Of a stretch of DNA of 64,000 nucleotides, positions 56,001-64,000 are shown piece after piece. A program made the translations under genes and the position numbers. The DNA is taken from positions 21,495,851 to 21,559,850 of the forward strand of contig OY986973.1 of NCBI GenBank assembly GCA_963920575.1. Reading direction: 5' to 3'. This DNA comes from Narthecium ossifragum (lineage: Eukaryota; Streptophyta; Magnoliopsida; Dioscoreales; Nartheciaceae). The notes beneath the pieces were generated by a model. It was given only the letters and a program-made list of their open reading frames with translations. It had not been told where the DNA came from and did no database searches. Numbering within the stretch: the first letter of the stretch is position 1; each line of letters starts with the position of its first letter.

Positions 56001-57446
56001 CTGCAGATCTAGGTCCATGTCAAGAAATCCTGATCATAAACAATCTCTAAAGTTTCATGGTGATAGAGACCATCTTGAAATTTGGATATCTAAATTGGTG
56101 AAAGAAGTCTTTCTTATGTCAAAAATACTTGCACATTAACTAGATTTACATTATTAAAGTTTGGTTTAATGTTGGATAGCATTTGAGTGATCTTTTCTCA
56201 AGCTGTCATAAATAGGAAGTTCTTGTAGTTTCGAACTAAGAATATCTAACACAAAATTGACTATGAGGTCGAGTAATCATCACTCGTTTTCCTCACCCTA
56301 GCTTTCCATATCGTTCGTCTTATTCTAGTCACTTTAACGAGTGAAATCATGAACTCAGCTAAATGCTTCCATAGAATCCAACTACAAAATCAGATTGCAC
56401 GGCATCAACTACCAAATATTAATTCCCTTTACGCACTCTAAACAATGCAGAAAAGGCGTCCAACAAACTTGTGACACAATGGATTTGTTCAGCTGAGAAA
56501 AAGAAGGGTTAGCTTCTTCTTCATAGGGATTTGTTAGTCACGAAGAGATGTTACTGAGCTGCCCTCAAACTTGTCAAGACCCCACACAATAAACTAGAAA
56601 CAAAGTAAGGATGGTAGATCATTTGCCTCTACATTATAACTTGAATCAAAAGTCGAAATGCCCATTTAGATTGTACTTAAACCCGGCTATGCAGTATAAC
56701 TTGTGTGTCCAGAATTAATACAATTCCCTATATCGAGCTCTTTGCAGCATCAGCATGTTAAAGCATATCTGCCTTGTATATGAACCCACGCTTGTCTTAC
56801 TAGATGAATAACTCCTCTCTACTAATTAATAATCCTACTAGATTTACTTTCTTCCTAAGCTCAGAGTGTGATTCAACCCTTCTCACTTTACAGCACCTCC
56901 CACCCGACACAAAAAAAAACCCACTCCAGTCTTCATCCAACTTTTCCAATATCTACATTTTGACCTGCAAAGAACTAAAAGTCCATTTTGAGGAGAAAGA
57001 GTAGGCATGAAGTCTTGAAAATGATCCCCTGTTTCGAAGATACATCATGTTAATCAACACTGAATACAGTTCAAATTATAGGTTCTACAAATTTACATGG
57101 ATGGCCACATCAATGACTCTTTATTCAGGTGACAAATTAGTACGAATACCGGCTACGGACAAAATCAAGAAAGATCAAATAAAGGAAGGATTCATTCTCG
57201 TGAGGAACCGCACAATTCAATCTCCAAAACCGCAAACAAGAATCCAAAACCAAAACAATAGGCACCAATTCTCTCCAATCAAGATTAAGACAAACCATTT
57301 GCCCACTGAATCAAGAAGCAGCCAAACCCGCAACCTCAACAAGCTAACGCGATCGAACGAAATGTAAACGCCTCGGATCACACGCTTCCGATATAAAAGG
57401 CTATCGACGCTTACCTCAGGCGAGTGCCCGACGAGAAAGGATTCAT
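32031..57446 (-). CDS. AP1G: AP-1 clathrin adaptor complex, gamma subunit (gamma-adaptin)
   Basis: Eighteen coding exons on minus: 57446-57415, 54701-54399, 54254-54113, 50270-50097, 49845-49666, 48552-48398, 45660-45570, 44073-43910, 39787-39733, 38968-38846, 38755-38660, 37480-37353, 36280-36176, 36055-35775, 35296-35006, 34928-34756, 32773-32669 and 32126-32031. All keep frame: 2694 nt, 897 aa, near the usual 870-900. It begins [20 protein letters not shown]. The adaptin trunk (to about 600) includes [31 protein letters not shown] and [20 protein letters not shown] segments. The hinge (about 600-770) has several acidic-Leu motifs ([30 protein letters not shown]) resembling clathrin-binding boxes. 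The C-terminal ear (about 774-897) ends [10 protein letters not shown]. With the beta, mu and sigma subunits it selects cargo and recruits clathrin at the trans-Golgi network and endosomes. A TATA box (57599-57604) lies about 150 bp upstream. Confidence 0.95.
40739..43350 (+). pseudogene. broken hAT transposase gene in an AP1G intron
   Basis: The fragments follow the plant hAT order. An N-terminal BED-like zinc finger is at about 40790-40950 ([19 protein letters not shown], then [13 protein letters not shown]); the second expected Cys of the finger is now Tyr. A core is at about 41576-41760 ([20 protein letters not shown]). A DUF659-type segment at about 41890-42250 has [19 protein letters not shown] weak C-terminal dimerisation trace lies near 42500-42560, followed by a low-complexity tail to about 43330. 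Stops and frameshifts separate the fragments, so it encodes no functional enzyme. It lies opposite to AP1G in the 4.1-kb intron 39788-43909. Element ends were not identified. Confidence 0.75.
43633..43712. mobile_element. fragment of the GGCACG/GACAATCC element family
   Basis: It ends GGCACGTGCCAACGACACGA then CAATCCTTAG, like the right ends of the 4141-4945 and 52177-52415 elements. The left end is degraded. Confidence 0.4.
45216..45500. repeat. ~175-bp tandem duplication in an AP1G intron
   Basis: Two copies start CTGAAATTC (45216 and about 45391) and share AGATGT(C/G)CAAAGAGAG and TTGTAAGCTGAAGTGCA, then an AAGAAGA-rich tail. The second copy ends about 70 bp before the exon at 45570-45660. 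Confidence 0.75.
45990..46090. mobile_element. degraded GGCATGCCGGTGGCA element relic
   Basis: GATGGCATGCCGGTGGCAAG with a following GTGCCGAT and GATACATGCTGACAGCATGG matches the style of the CATGGATTGCCG family. The ends are not defined. Confidence 0.3.
48793..48946. repeat. direct repeat of ~50 bp in an AP1G intron
   Basis: TTTTGACAAATTTAAGGTCC followed by CTCGAATAAGATGA occurs at about 48795 and again about 100 bp downstream. Only a few mismatches follow (GAGGTCTGTTATG versus TAGGACAGTTATG). Confidence 0.85.
49060..49395. mobile_element. GGCTCGGCTC/GGCCCAC-rich repeat, probably a hAT-type relic
   Basis: A GC-rich island inside an AT-rich intron is built of GGCTCGG, CCAGCCTGAT and GGCCCA words, ending GGCCCACTGGCCCATT. 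A similar island is at about 34080-34400. The style resembles the GGGTGTCCAA element at 28960-29618, but I could not find convincing ends. Confidence 0.35.
49951..50052 (-). pseudogene. degenerate partial duplicate of an AP1G exon
   Basis: About 100 bp repeat the 5' part of the exon at 49666-49845. Both contain ATGTCATACTCAGGTGCATA and GATACATCTTTCAAAATC. The copy differs at many positions and lacks 4 bp (GCATATGGACTATTGG versus GCATACTATTTG), so it would shift frame if spliced in. It lies in the short intron immediately upstream, in transcript order, of the exon it resembles. It is a tandem exon duplication that has decayed. Confidence 0.85.
51527..51710. mobile_element. diverged member of the CATGGATTGCCG family
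   Basis: It starts GCGATTGTCATGCCC and contains TATCGGCACAGAGTTGATGC and TTAGCTCAAAAGAGCTTCAC, blocks shared with the copy at about 53347-53545. It ends in a CACCGGCACGACAAGTACC stretch. Confidence 0.4.
51940..52080. mobile_element. diverged member of the CATGGATTGCCG family
   Basis: GCACCGGCACAGAGTTCGTG and AATATTGGCACGATACTTGC followed by AAATCCTTGGTC resemble the 51527 and 53347 copies. Confidence 0.4.
52177..52415. mobile_element. 239-bp hAT-like MITE, type copy of the CATGGATTGCCG family
   Basis: The left end CATGGATTGCCGTCCCGG and the reverse complement of the right end CATGGATTGCCGTGCCGG form near-perfect terminal inverted repeats. The exact 8-bp duplication CCTGTACC is at 52169-52176 and 52416-52423. 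Inside are repeated palindromic words such as GGCACGGTACGTGCC and GCCGGCACGG, so the single strand folds extensively. It is non-coding. The 8-bp duplication points to the hAT superfamily. Confidence 0.85.
52740..52762. repeat. C23 homopolymer tract
   Basis: An unbroken C run in a CT-rich stretch of an AP1G intron. On the transcribed AP1G strand it is a G run, so a G-quadruplex is conceivable. Length in the assembly may be inexact. A GGATGGCAATCCTTGACC end of the small-element family lies about 140 bp to the right (52904-52921). Confidence 0.8.
53347..53545. mobile_element. diverged member of the CATGGATTGCCG family
   Basis: The left end GTGATTGTCATGCCGATGGG and the right end GGCCGAATGGCAATTCTTGG are imperfect inverted repeats of the family type. 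The interior shares TTAGCTCAAAAG(A/T)GCTTCACG with the 51527 copy. Confidence 0.5.
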
Positions 57447-57847
57447 GGTCTCCAGCCTTGCTCACGATAACCTCCTCGACCGCTGAGATCTAGAGATCGA
57501 CGACGACGAATGGGAAGGTGGGAAACCCTAGGAGTGGCAAGAAGCGTTGGGAGAGACGAGATCTGATGGAATCCGGGAGGAGACTAGAGAGAGAGAGGTA
57601 TATAGATGCTGGATCTAGAGAGAGATGGTTAATATGTTACTATGGGAGCTCAGAAATGAAAATTTTGTATATTAAATTCACTTTGGAGTGTTTGGTTGTT
57701 GGACTGCAAATTCAATGGGATAATCAGGTGCTACATGTATCAAATAATAAATGCACTTATTTGATTGCTCCTGTGATTTATGATATATGCATCGTTGCTA
57801 TTTGATTGATTTTTGGATTAACCGATGCTCATATATATATATTTATA
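57447..57847. promoter_or_regulatory. AP1G promoter and 5' UTR (minus strand)
   Basis: On minus, a TATATA box at 57604-57599 precedes a CT-rich leader (CTCTCTCTCTAGTCTCC) and the ATG at 57446. Right of about 57650 the sequence is AT-rich, until the Helitron copy at 57848. Confidence 0.5.
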
Positions 57848-58193
57848 TTAACTTTATAAGGAGCAGTTTCGGTTAACCTGCATTAATTCATATCTCTTAA
57901 GTTTCTTTATATATATTCTCTAAGTTTGCTTTATATAAACCTGCATTAATTCATATCAACCTAAGTTCTATTAATATTATCTTATGCAATATGCAAAAAC
58001 TTATATTTATTTTATATACCTTAAGTTAGACTTATAATATTTTATTGGCTATGTTTTATGGTGGCAGTGAACAAAAAGCTATGACTTACCTTCGAACCCT
58101 AAACCCGTCTAACCAGACAAACTACAGGGAGTTTGTTAAAATTTTATATTAACAATAAGTAAAAACTGTGCCAGGGGCATGGGTGAGTACTAG
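57848..58193 (+). mobile_element. small non-autonomous Helitron, plus orientation
   Basis: This is the inverted copy of 28143-28536. It ends CTGTGCCAGGGGCATGGGTG then AGTACTAG|T, a hairpin-plus-CTAG Helitron terminus. The first bases (TTAACTTTATAAGG) differ from the expected TC start of the other copy. No coding capacity. Confidence 0.7.
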
Positions 58194-58209
58194 TATATAT
58201 ATATATATA

Positions 58210-58240
58210 CTAGTAAATCCCCTGCCACATGGCAGGATAA
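58210..58240 (-). other. second Helitron-like 3' terminus, opposite orientation
   Basis: On minus: the hairpin CCTGCC(ATGT)GGCAGG, then GGATTTACTAG followed by T. It faces the terminus at 58193 across a 16-bp AT-only run. The body and 5' end of this putative element were not identified. Confidence 0.45.
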
Positions 58241-58567
58241 CTACCCTCTCTCCCTACCTTCTCCAATAACTCCTTACTAACCCCCTCTCTCCCTCACTAA
58301 CTCCCCTCCACGTAGGATAACCCTCTACCATCTCTCTATATAAGGATGATATAAGTAGATCTAGTGGAGGGGCTCCACTAGATCATCCTCGTCTATGGAT
58401 TCTTTCGGTCACGATCTGATCCCATATTACTTCTTGTTCATCATGAGCATCTTACGTGTTATTATCTGATCCAGTAGATATTCTACCGGTGAATGCACTT
58501 TTCTTATACTACATTGGCACTTCTTCCTTGTGTGTTTTTCTTATAATTCTCCACGCCTCCTCCCTCC

Positions 58568-58580
58568 TAGTATCAGAGCC
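58568..58580 (+). other. primer-binding site of the pararetrovirus fragment
   Basis: TAGTATCAGAGCC differs at one base from the initiator tRNA-Met complement TGGTATCAGAGCC. It lies about 230 bp after the TATA-like box, as expected for reverse-transcribing plant elements. Confidence 0.65.
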
Positions 58581-59044
58581 ATGAACTCTGGGTAAAGTAA
58601 TCACCTAGACTTAATCAAGGAACGATAAAGTTTTCAGAAGATTCCTTTCATATATGTTATTCGTGATTTATAATTCGGCATAATGAATCAAGTTGCGTGT
58701 CATTCTCTTCTTCTTCTTTTCTTTCTAATGAATCCATTCTATGGATCGACACCAAAGCCGCGTAAGGTACCCTGAGCCGCGAGTAGGCATTGGGTAAATC
58801 CTAGAAGTCATTGGCGGACGAGTAAAAGAAGATTCAGGAAGAAAGTAAAAACATAAAAAAAAGAAGAAGTTGATATAAGCCGTTGACTTATACTAAATTA
58901 CATAAATATGAACCGAAAAGAAATATATAAAAATTTTCTTCTAAAACATGTATCTTCCAAAATTAAGTCTGCATGACTCTAGAATCATGACATCTACCTC
59001 CGTAAGAAGAAATAATAGCATCAAAGATAAATAAAAAAATAAAA

Positions 59045-60510
59045 AAATGCTCAATTAGCAGAATTCCCTTCTGAATTAGAAGCTTTAAATCAGTGGGCAG
59101 TCTCAAATGTCCCTAATAAGGACATTTATAAGATTGGATTTCTTGATCTAAAATCGCTAACAATGATTAAGACTGTCGAAAAGAAACTGACAGTTGATCA
59201 CGAAGATCAGACCATCATACTAATGTCTGAAGAAGATCTAGATCCTTATATGGATAAATATAATTATATTCATATTGGGTTAATACAAGTGACATATAAG
59301 CCATTAACTTTATAATGATTGAATGCATCTATTCTTTCCGGTCCAAGAGACGCCGGATGTTTAAATTGGCCGCAATTCCTAATGGAAATAATGGAGACAA
59401 GTATCAGTCATGGACCAGTATACTTTAATGTATACCCTAATTTGATTTTATCTTTGATAGACCCAAATATTAAGACTCATGGATATGAATTTCTTTCATA
59501 ATCAGAAACGATCATAATAGTTTATCGAATTCATTATAATGTTCTTAGCACCTTAGCTCCTTAAGCTAAGCAATTTACTCCCCCACGGAAACGGTGCTAA
59601 TAGAAACAAATTTGTTATCCTTTAAAATTACAACTAATAGACAAATAAGATGGGATGAAGTTAATTTCCCTAAAAATTGAATTATACCAAATGCGGTCCC
59701 ATCTAGACCAATTTTCAATTAAGAGGCAGATCAAATATCTCAGACAGATGATGGAGAAGTTACAATAACTTTTAATCTTAATAGGATTACAAAGTTACTG
59801 ATATCACTACTCCATTCATGAAATCAATTTCTTCTAATGGATAACCTATTAAAGCAATCAGAATATTTGAGTTTCAAATTCCTCATAAAATATATGAGAG
59901 AGAGAGTCAAATATAGACTCTGAAATGAGTGTTCGGTTATAATGGATTTTAGTTCAGAAAGTAATGTAAGGCAATTCCTTAATAAGGAATTCCAATAACT
60001 CTATAATAAACAATTTAAATATTGGTTTTTCCTGAATTTCGATAAAAATAACAACAAAGGTATAAAAAGTTATACTTTCAAGATCTTGAATTTAAAAATC
60101 CGATTCAATATTTTGTACCTTGGTTCTTAAATTATTATATTCTACAACAAGAACAAAGAATTAATGTTCTAGACGAATATTCAAATTTTTGGAAAACTAG
60201 CACTGGAATCCAAAAAAGATCTTTATATTCTCCTATAGAACCTCTGAAATTAGAAAAAATCTCTACTTCTAATTTAGAAGCAACTGATTTTATAAAGCCA
60301 GTTAAGTCTGAAAATAAGACGCTTAAAAAGCTTAATAAACTCTTTAAACAAAACAATTACTATAATGTTTATTTACAAGTTGTTGGACAACAATTGACTC
60401 GAATATAGCAAACTATTGATAAACTTATAAATAAATTAGAGAATGTTATACCTAATTTTTATGTAGCAAACGAAAAATCTATTAAACAGTATAGAAACTA
60501 GGTTTCTATT
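59045..60510 (+). pseudogene. broken movement-protein-like region of the pararetrovirus
   Basis: Fragments in shifting frames resemble the caulimovirid movement protein. There is a Thr/Val/Lys-rich core near 59150-59310, a longer open piece at 59319-59501 and further pieces to about 60500. Stops interrupt it from about 59312 onward. Movement proteins normally let the virus pass through plasmodesmata; this copy cannot encode a complete one. The identification is by recognition of the overall pattern, not by a search. Confidence 0.5.
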
Positions 60511-60540
60511 AAACCTAATTCAGCAATATCTAGATTTAAA

Positions 60541-61743
60541 TTGGACAAAGAATTAACTCACGAAATTGTTGAATCTCTTAGTAAACAATTTAATAATACT
60601 AAGATTCAAGTTTTAGAAGGAGAATCTTCAGTAATACATTCTGAAGAAGATCAACAATCCTCCCAAGAATTATCGGATAATGTATCTGATATTGATTCTT
60701 TGAATGAAATAATTGAAAGTGAAAAACAGTTTCAAAATATTAATAAAATTGGAAATCATCCTATAAATCTTGAGAAATTTTTTTATAAATGTCATACTCC
60801 TATGGATGTCTTATTTGAAGAAAATGATACTTTTCTTCAATAAGATTATTCATGAAGAAACATCTATGAATGGAACATAGATGGATTAACTTATGATCAA
60901 ATTTATAATATGGCACATCAAATTATGAAGTATGCAACTATTTGAAAAAACAATGGTAATATTAATAACAATATAGCATCCTTTCTTACTTGCGAGTTTA
61001 CTGACGGTTTGGAAGGATGGTGGGATAATTATCTCACACCTAAGCAACGAGTAAAAATTCTTTCTGTTGTAAAGCAAATAAATCAACAATATGGAGATGT
61101 TGTTTACACCATTGTTCTTTCAATTGTTGAACATTTTACGTGTAGCATTACAGATCAGAGGAGAGGATAATGACATTATTACAAAATCTCTGATGTCCAA
61201 CTCTTAACCATTTTATTAATCGAGTAATGTAACTCAATGATGCTAATAACATTCATTGGAAGTCGCCTCATTCCTTATGTTTCTTATACGTATAGAGCAT
61301 TAATAAATGCTTGCATACATGAAGGATTAACCTTATGTAATGACATAAAGCTTACAAACCAATTAAAGTCTCATAAACTTACAGAAAGAAAATAATTAGG
61401 AGAACTTTGCATCAATTTACTCATCATGAGCCAATTAAGCAAAAAACTCCTAAAACAATGAAAGAAAGGAAAAAACTTTTCTATACGAAAAGAAAGAGGA
61501 AGCATGATCCTCAAAAGAGTAATACTCAGAGGAAATCTAAAATAGATAAATCTAAAACTAAGTGCTTTGAATGTGGCAAAATTGGCCATCATACTAACCG
61601 ATGTTATACAAAGAAAAAAATTAATGAAATCGAAGATGAAGGATTAAAGAAATCCTTATATAAAGTAATGATCAGTAATACTGATTCAGAAAGTGAAGAA
61701 AGTTTTACTTTCTCATCAGAATCTTCAGATGAAGATGAAGACA
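60541..61743 (+). pseudogene. broken coat-protein-like region with CCHC zinc knuckle
   Basis: Two open pieces bracket a broken core. 60541-60843 (101 codons) is acidic and Ser/Asn/Gln rich. 61407-61748 (about 114 codons) has a Lys/Arg-rich stretch, one CX2CX4HX4C knuckle at about 61562-61603 and a Ser/Glu/Asp-rich acidic tail. Basic stretch, knuckle and acidic tail in that order are typical of caulimovirid coat-protein C-termini. The core (about 60850-61400) is interrupted by stops and frameshifts. The right end coincides with the inserted LTR. Confidence 0.6.
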
Positions 61744-62134
61744 TGTGAGGACCCGTTCCTCCGACCCAATTCGACCGCATCGGTCGAGGGCTGATCCCTT
61801 TTTGGCATGTTTCCGCGTTGAGCTCGATCGGTTGGTCGGATTGCGTCTTGTCGAGTTGTTTTACACACGCATAGTGCATACACAACCTTGTAATGATGTA
61901 TGTGTTTGATTAGACCATTAGGAGAACTCCAGATCGGAGGATCTAAGTTAGGTCGCCTGGATCGAGATTAGAATGGTTGTGATTAGTTCTAGCTAATCCA
62001 ACGGCCAGGATCCAAGATCAGCGAATCATATAAAGACCCTTTTAATCCCGCAACCCGTTAGGGCACTGTTCCGAGAGAGATCGCGAAAGAGAGAGGAGAG
62101 AGTCGTGACCAGAGAGAAGCGGCGACAGAGTTCC
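61744..62134 (+). mobile_element. LTR-like sequence starting TGTGAGGACCC
   Basis: It begins TGTGAGGACCCGTTCCTCCG exactly where the pararetrovirus coat-protein tail is interrupted. The style is that of the 19555 LTR terminus but the sequence is different. Its other end is not visible because another LTR-like unit begins at 62135. Confidence 0.5.
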
Positions 62135-63481
62135 TGATAAGACGTGAAAAGTGCACAAATCACCCTTTTAACTGGGTCTCGTTTGTCTCCGAGCAATGCT
62201 ATTTTGATTGTCTTCTCCCCATTTCAGGTATTTGGAACCTCAGCTAAGATTAGATCAAGTTTAGTGCTAAAACGAACAAATAAAGAACCTGCAAAGTCAA
62301 GGAAGTCAAAGGAGCAAAGATGGGTCATCTTTTACACCAAAACTGTATCTTCTCAGAACGAACCAGATGATGTGCTATACATGGTTGGAAAGCTCTGGAA
62401 GTCTAGTTTCCGGGAGTTTTTACGGTTCGTGATTTGGAGTTTCCTAGAGAAAGATATGTTATCTTTAATACAGATCAATCTGAGCTAAACCAGATCGATC
62501 CGAACTAAACCAGATCGATCTGGGTCAGGAAAAATCCAGTTTCTGAAGTCATTCGAGAGAAGAAGATCGATCTGATCCCAAAGAAGATCGATCTGGGTTG
62601 GCGTTGAGGGAAAAATAAAAGGAAACTGACTAATCCGAGTTAGGGTTTGCCTTAGGCTATAAATAGCCTTTTTCGGAGTTCTTTTTGGGGCCTTTTCTTG
62701 CAGCTTTTTAAGAGTTCTCTCTTGTCCTCTTCCTCAATAAAAATTAGGGTTAGATCTTGAAGATAGATCCATGGAGGGAGCGCGTCATCAACCTTCTTCG
62801 ATGGATCGTCTCTTCAAGATGAGTAGCTAAATCCTTAGTCTAGGAAATTCTATGATGTAATAGAGAGTTTATCTAGGTTTTTCCTATGGATTAGAGCATG
62901 TACTTTATGATGGTTTAATGGATAGATTTCAGATTTTATATCTATTGGTAATATTTATTATGGTGAATGAATTGTATGTTCTTTATGCCCTAGAATTCGG
63001 CCCGTCTTTCCTAGGTTTTTCCGTAGTTGTACAGCCGGAATCTTTGAAAACTCAAAACACAAACGTTGTAGATCTCTTCCTTAGCTTTCCACCAAATATT
63101 GAATCATCTCATTTCGAGTTCGGATGTGAAAGTTACGCTGAGATTACGATCGCTGGTTTTGAGTATTACATGTTAGAGGCTAGGATTAGGACTTTTCCAA
63201 GATGCTTTCATGCTAGAACCATGTTAGATCTTAGGATTGGATTCTAAACCCTAGATTATGATTGTAGGAGTGCTAGAATCACTACCTTAATGCTAGAACC
63301 ATTAAGACCTATGATTATAACCTACAATTCGTTCTTTATCTTTATTGATTAGGCGATCTCAAAGTGCTAGAACCACTTTGATTATTCTCATACCAATTAT
63401 CCGCTGATTTGATCTTCGTTCCGACTTAGACTTCTAATGAATCTATGTTGAGTGATAGTGGACCTAGCCGATCTTCTATCA
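62135..63481 (+). mobile_element. LTR-like unit starting TGATAAGACG and ending TCTATCA
   Basis: TG...CA ends, about 1347 bp, with a TATAAATAG box (about 62660) and an AATAAA signal (about 62735). These support a complete LTR with its own promoter and polyadenylation site. GATCGATC octamers lie at 62493, 62513, 62565 and 62586. The flanking five bases do not match, so it is not a clean solo LTR. Confidence 0.55.
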
Positions 63482-63492
63482 ACCTTAAAAAA

Positions 63493-64000
63493 TGATAAGA
63501 CTTGAAAAGTGCACAAAACACCCTTGTAATTTGGCTTTGTTGGGCCCCGAGCAATGCTGGACTGACTACTTTTATTCCATTTCAGGCATAACAGGTCCTT
63601 CCACGAGTTAGATCAATTCTGGAGTTAAAACAATCTATTTTGGCGATTTTTGGCAAGCCAGATCGATCGGTCTCTACAGGCTCGATCGATCCAACTCAAC
63701 CAACAAGGGAACGATCAACAACGGCTGGATCGATCGAACTTCAAGTGCCCGATCGATCCAGCAAGGGATGTAGCTTAACAACGGTGATTCGATCGATCGG
63801 CCAAGTCAAGCCCGATCGATCCAGCTCGGGAGTTACCAGCAATAAGGCGTAGGATCGATCGAACTCCAAGAGTTGGATCGATCCAGCTCGGGCGTTGCGC
63901 AATATGAAGGGAGTTAAGGACTCCGATCGATCGAACTCCAAGAGTTGGATCGATCGGACGCAGCCAGAAGCAAAGATCGACGGCTCTGATCTAATCCGTG
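63493..64000 (+). mobile_element. second, related LTR-like unit starting TGATAAGACT, cut by the window edge
   Basis: The first ~100 bp parallel 62135 onward: GAAAAGTGCACAAA, CACCCTT, CCGAGCAATGCT and CCATTTCAGG are shared. After that the sequences diverge. From 63661 it carries five GATCGATC pairs. A short A-rich AAAAAA tract precedes it, as a polypurine tract would a 3' LTR. Confidence 0.55.
63661..63955. repeat. array of GATCGATC pairs spaced exactly 23 bp
   Basis: Paired octamer starts: 63661/63684, 63728/63751, 63791/63814, 63853/63876 and 63925/63948. All five spacings are 23 bp, and pairs repeat every 62-72 bp. Spacers contain AACTCCAAGAGTTGG-type self-complementary sequence. Confidence 0.9.

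Larger units (their letters stand above)
58241..61743 (+). mobile_element. decayed endogenous pararetrovirus (Caulimoviridae-like) fragment
   Basis: In order on +: a CTATATAAGG promoter-like box near 58337, a leader, a tRNA-Met-type primer site (58568-58580), then a region reading as caulimovirid movement protein, an acidic spacer and a coat-protein region with a CCHC knuckle. Multiple in-frame stops and frameshifts show it is inactive. No protease, reverse transcriptase or RNase H region is present before the sequence is cut by an LTR element at 61744. The overall order resembles petuvirus/florendovirus-type single-polyprotein genomes; the exact genus is inference. AT-rich composition sets it apart from the flanking LTR sequence. 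Confidence 0.65.

Overview
This is nuclear DNA of a flowering plant. Genes are split by GT-AG introns, protein families are plant-typical, and mobile elements of nearly every plant class are nested between and inside the genes. GC-rich first exons and AT-rich long introns suggest a monocot (a magnoliid cannot be excluded); I cannot name the species. No rRNA, tRNA or CRISPR array was seen.

Five host genes look intact. (1) A small plant-specific unknown gene on + (coding exons 3297-3771 and 7330-7379). (2) A full-length ABC transporter of the ABCB/P-glycoprotein group on + (10450-16290, seven coding exons, 1244 aa). (3) A single-exon plant unknown on + (26233-26769). (4) A NUCLEAR FUSION DEFECTIVE 2-like, RNase III-fold protein on - (30200-30888, three exons). 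(5) The large subunit of the AP-1 clathrin adaptor, gamma-adaptin, on - (32031-57446, 18 coding exons, 897 aa), whose introns hold many insertions. The genes do not form a pathway; they are ordinary neighbours in a repeat-rich region.

The accessory part is the most informative. From 19117 to 25916 there is a Mutator-type element with about 240-bp terminal inverted repeats and an 8-bp target duplication. It carries a broken copy of a plant Filamin/NXPE-like gene. A 2.4-kb solo LTR and a 2.65-kb copia-type element with only a gag gene later inserted into that captured gene, each with its own 5-bp target duplication. Other elements with visible ends are a 487-bp Mutator-like MITE (9631-10117), a family of hAT-like small elements ending in CATGGATTGCCG, a Helitron pair (28143-28536 and 57848-58193), a LINE remnant, a broken hAT transposase gene inside an AP1G intron, and a decayed endogenous pararetrovirus fragment (about 58240-61743) cut by an LTR element.

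The most striking signal that no standard feature explains is a set of paired GATCGATC palindromes in several LTR sequences. Within one LTR family the two members are 22 bp apart in seven of eight pairs; in another they are 23 bp apart in five of five. Pairs recur every 62-72 bp. Two other unusual arrays lie at 16430-16712 (interrupted palindromes) and 17700-18620 (a minisatellite that changes strand twice, with a 13-bp-arm hairpin at one switch).
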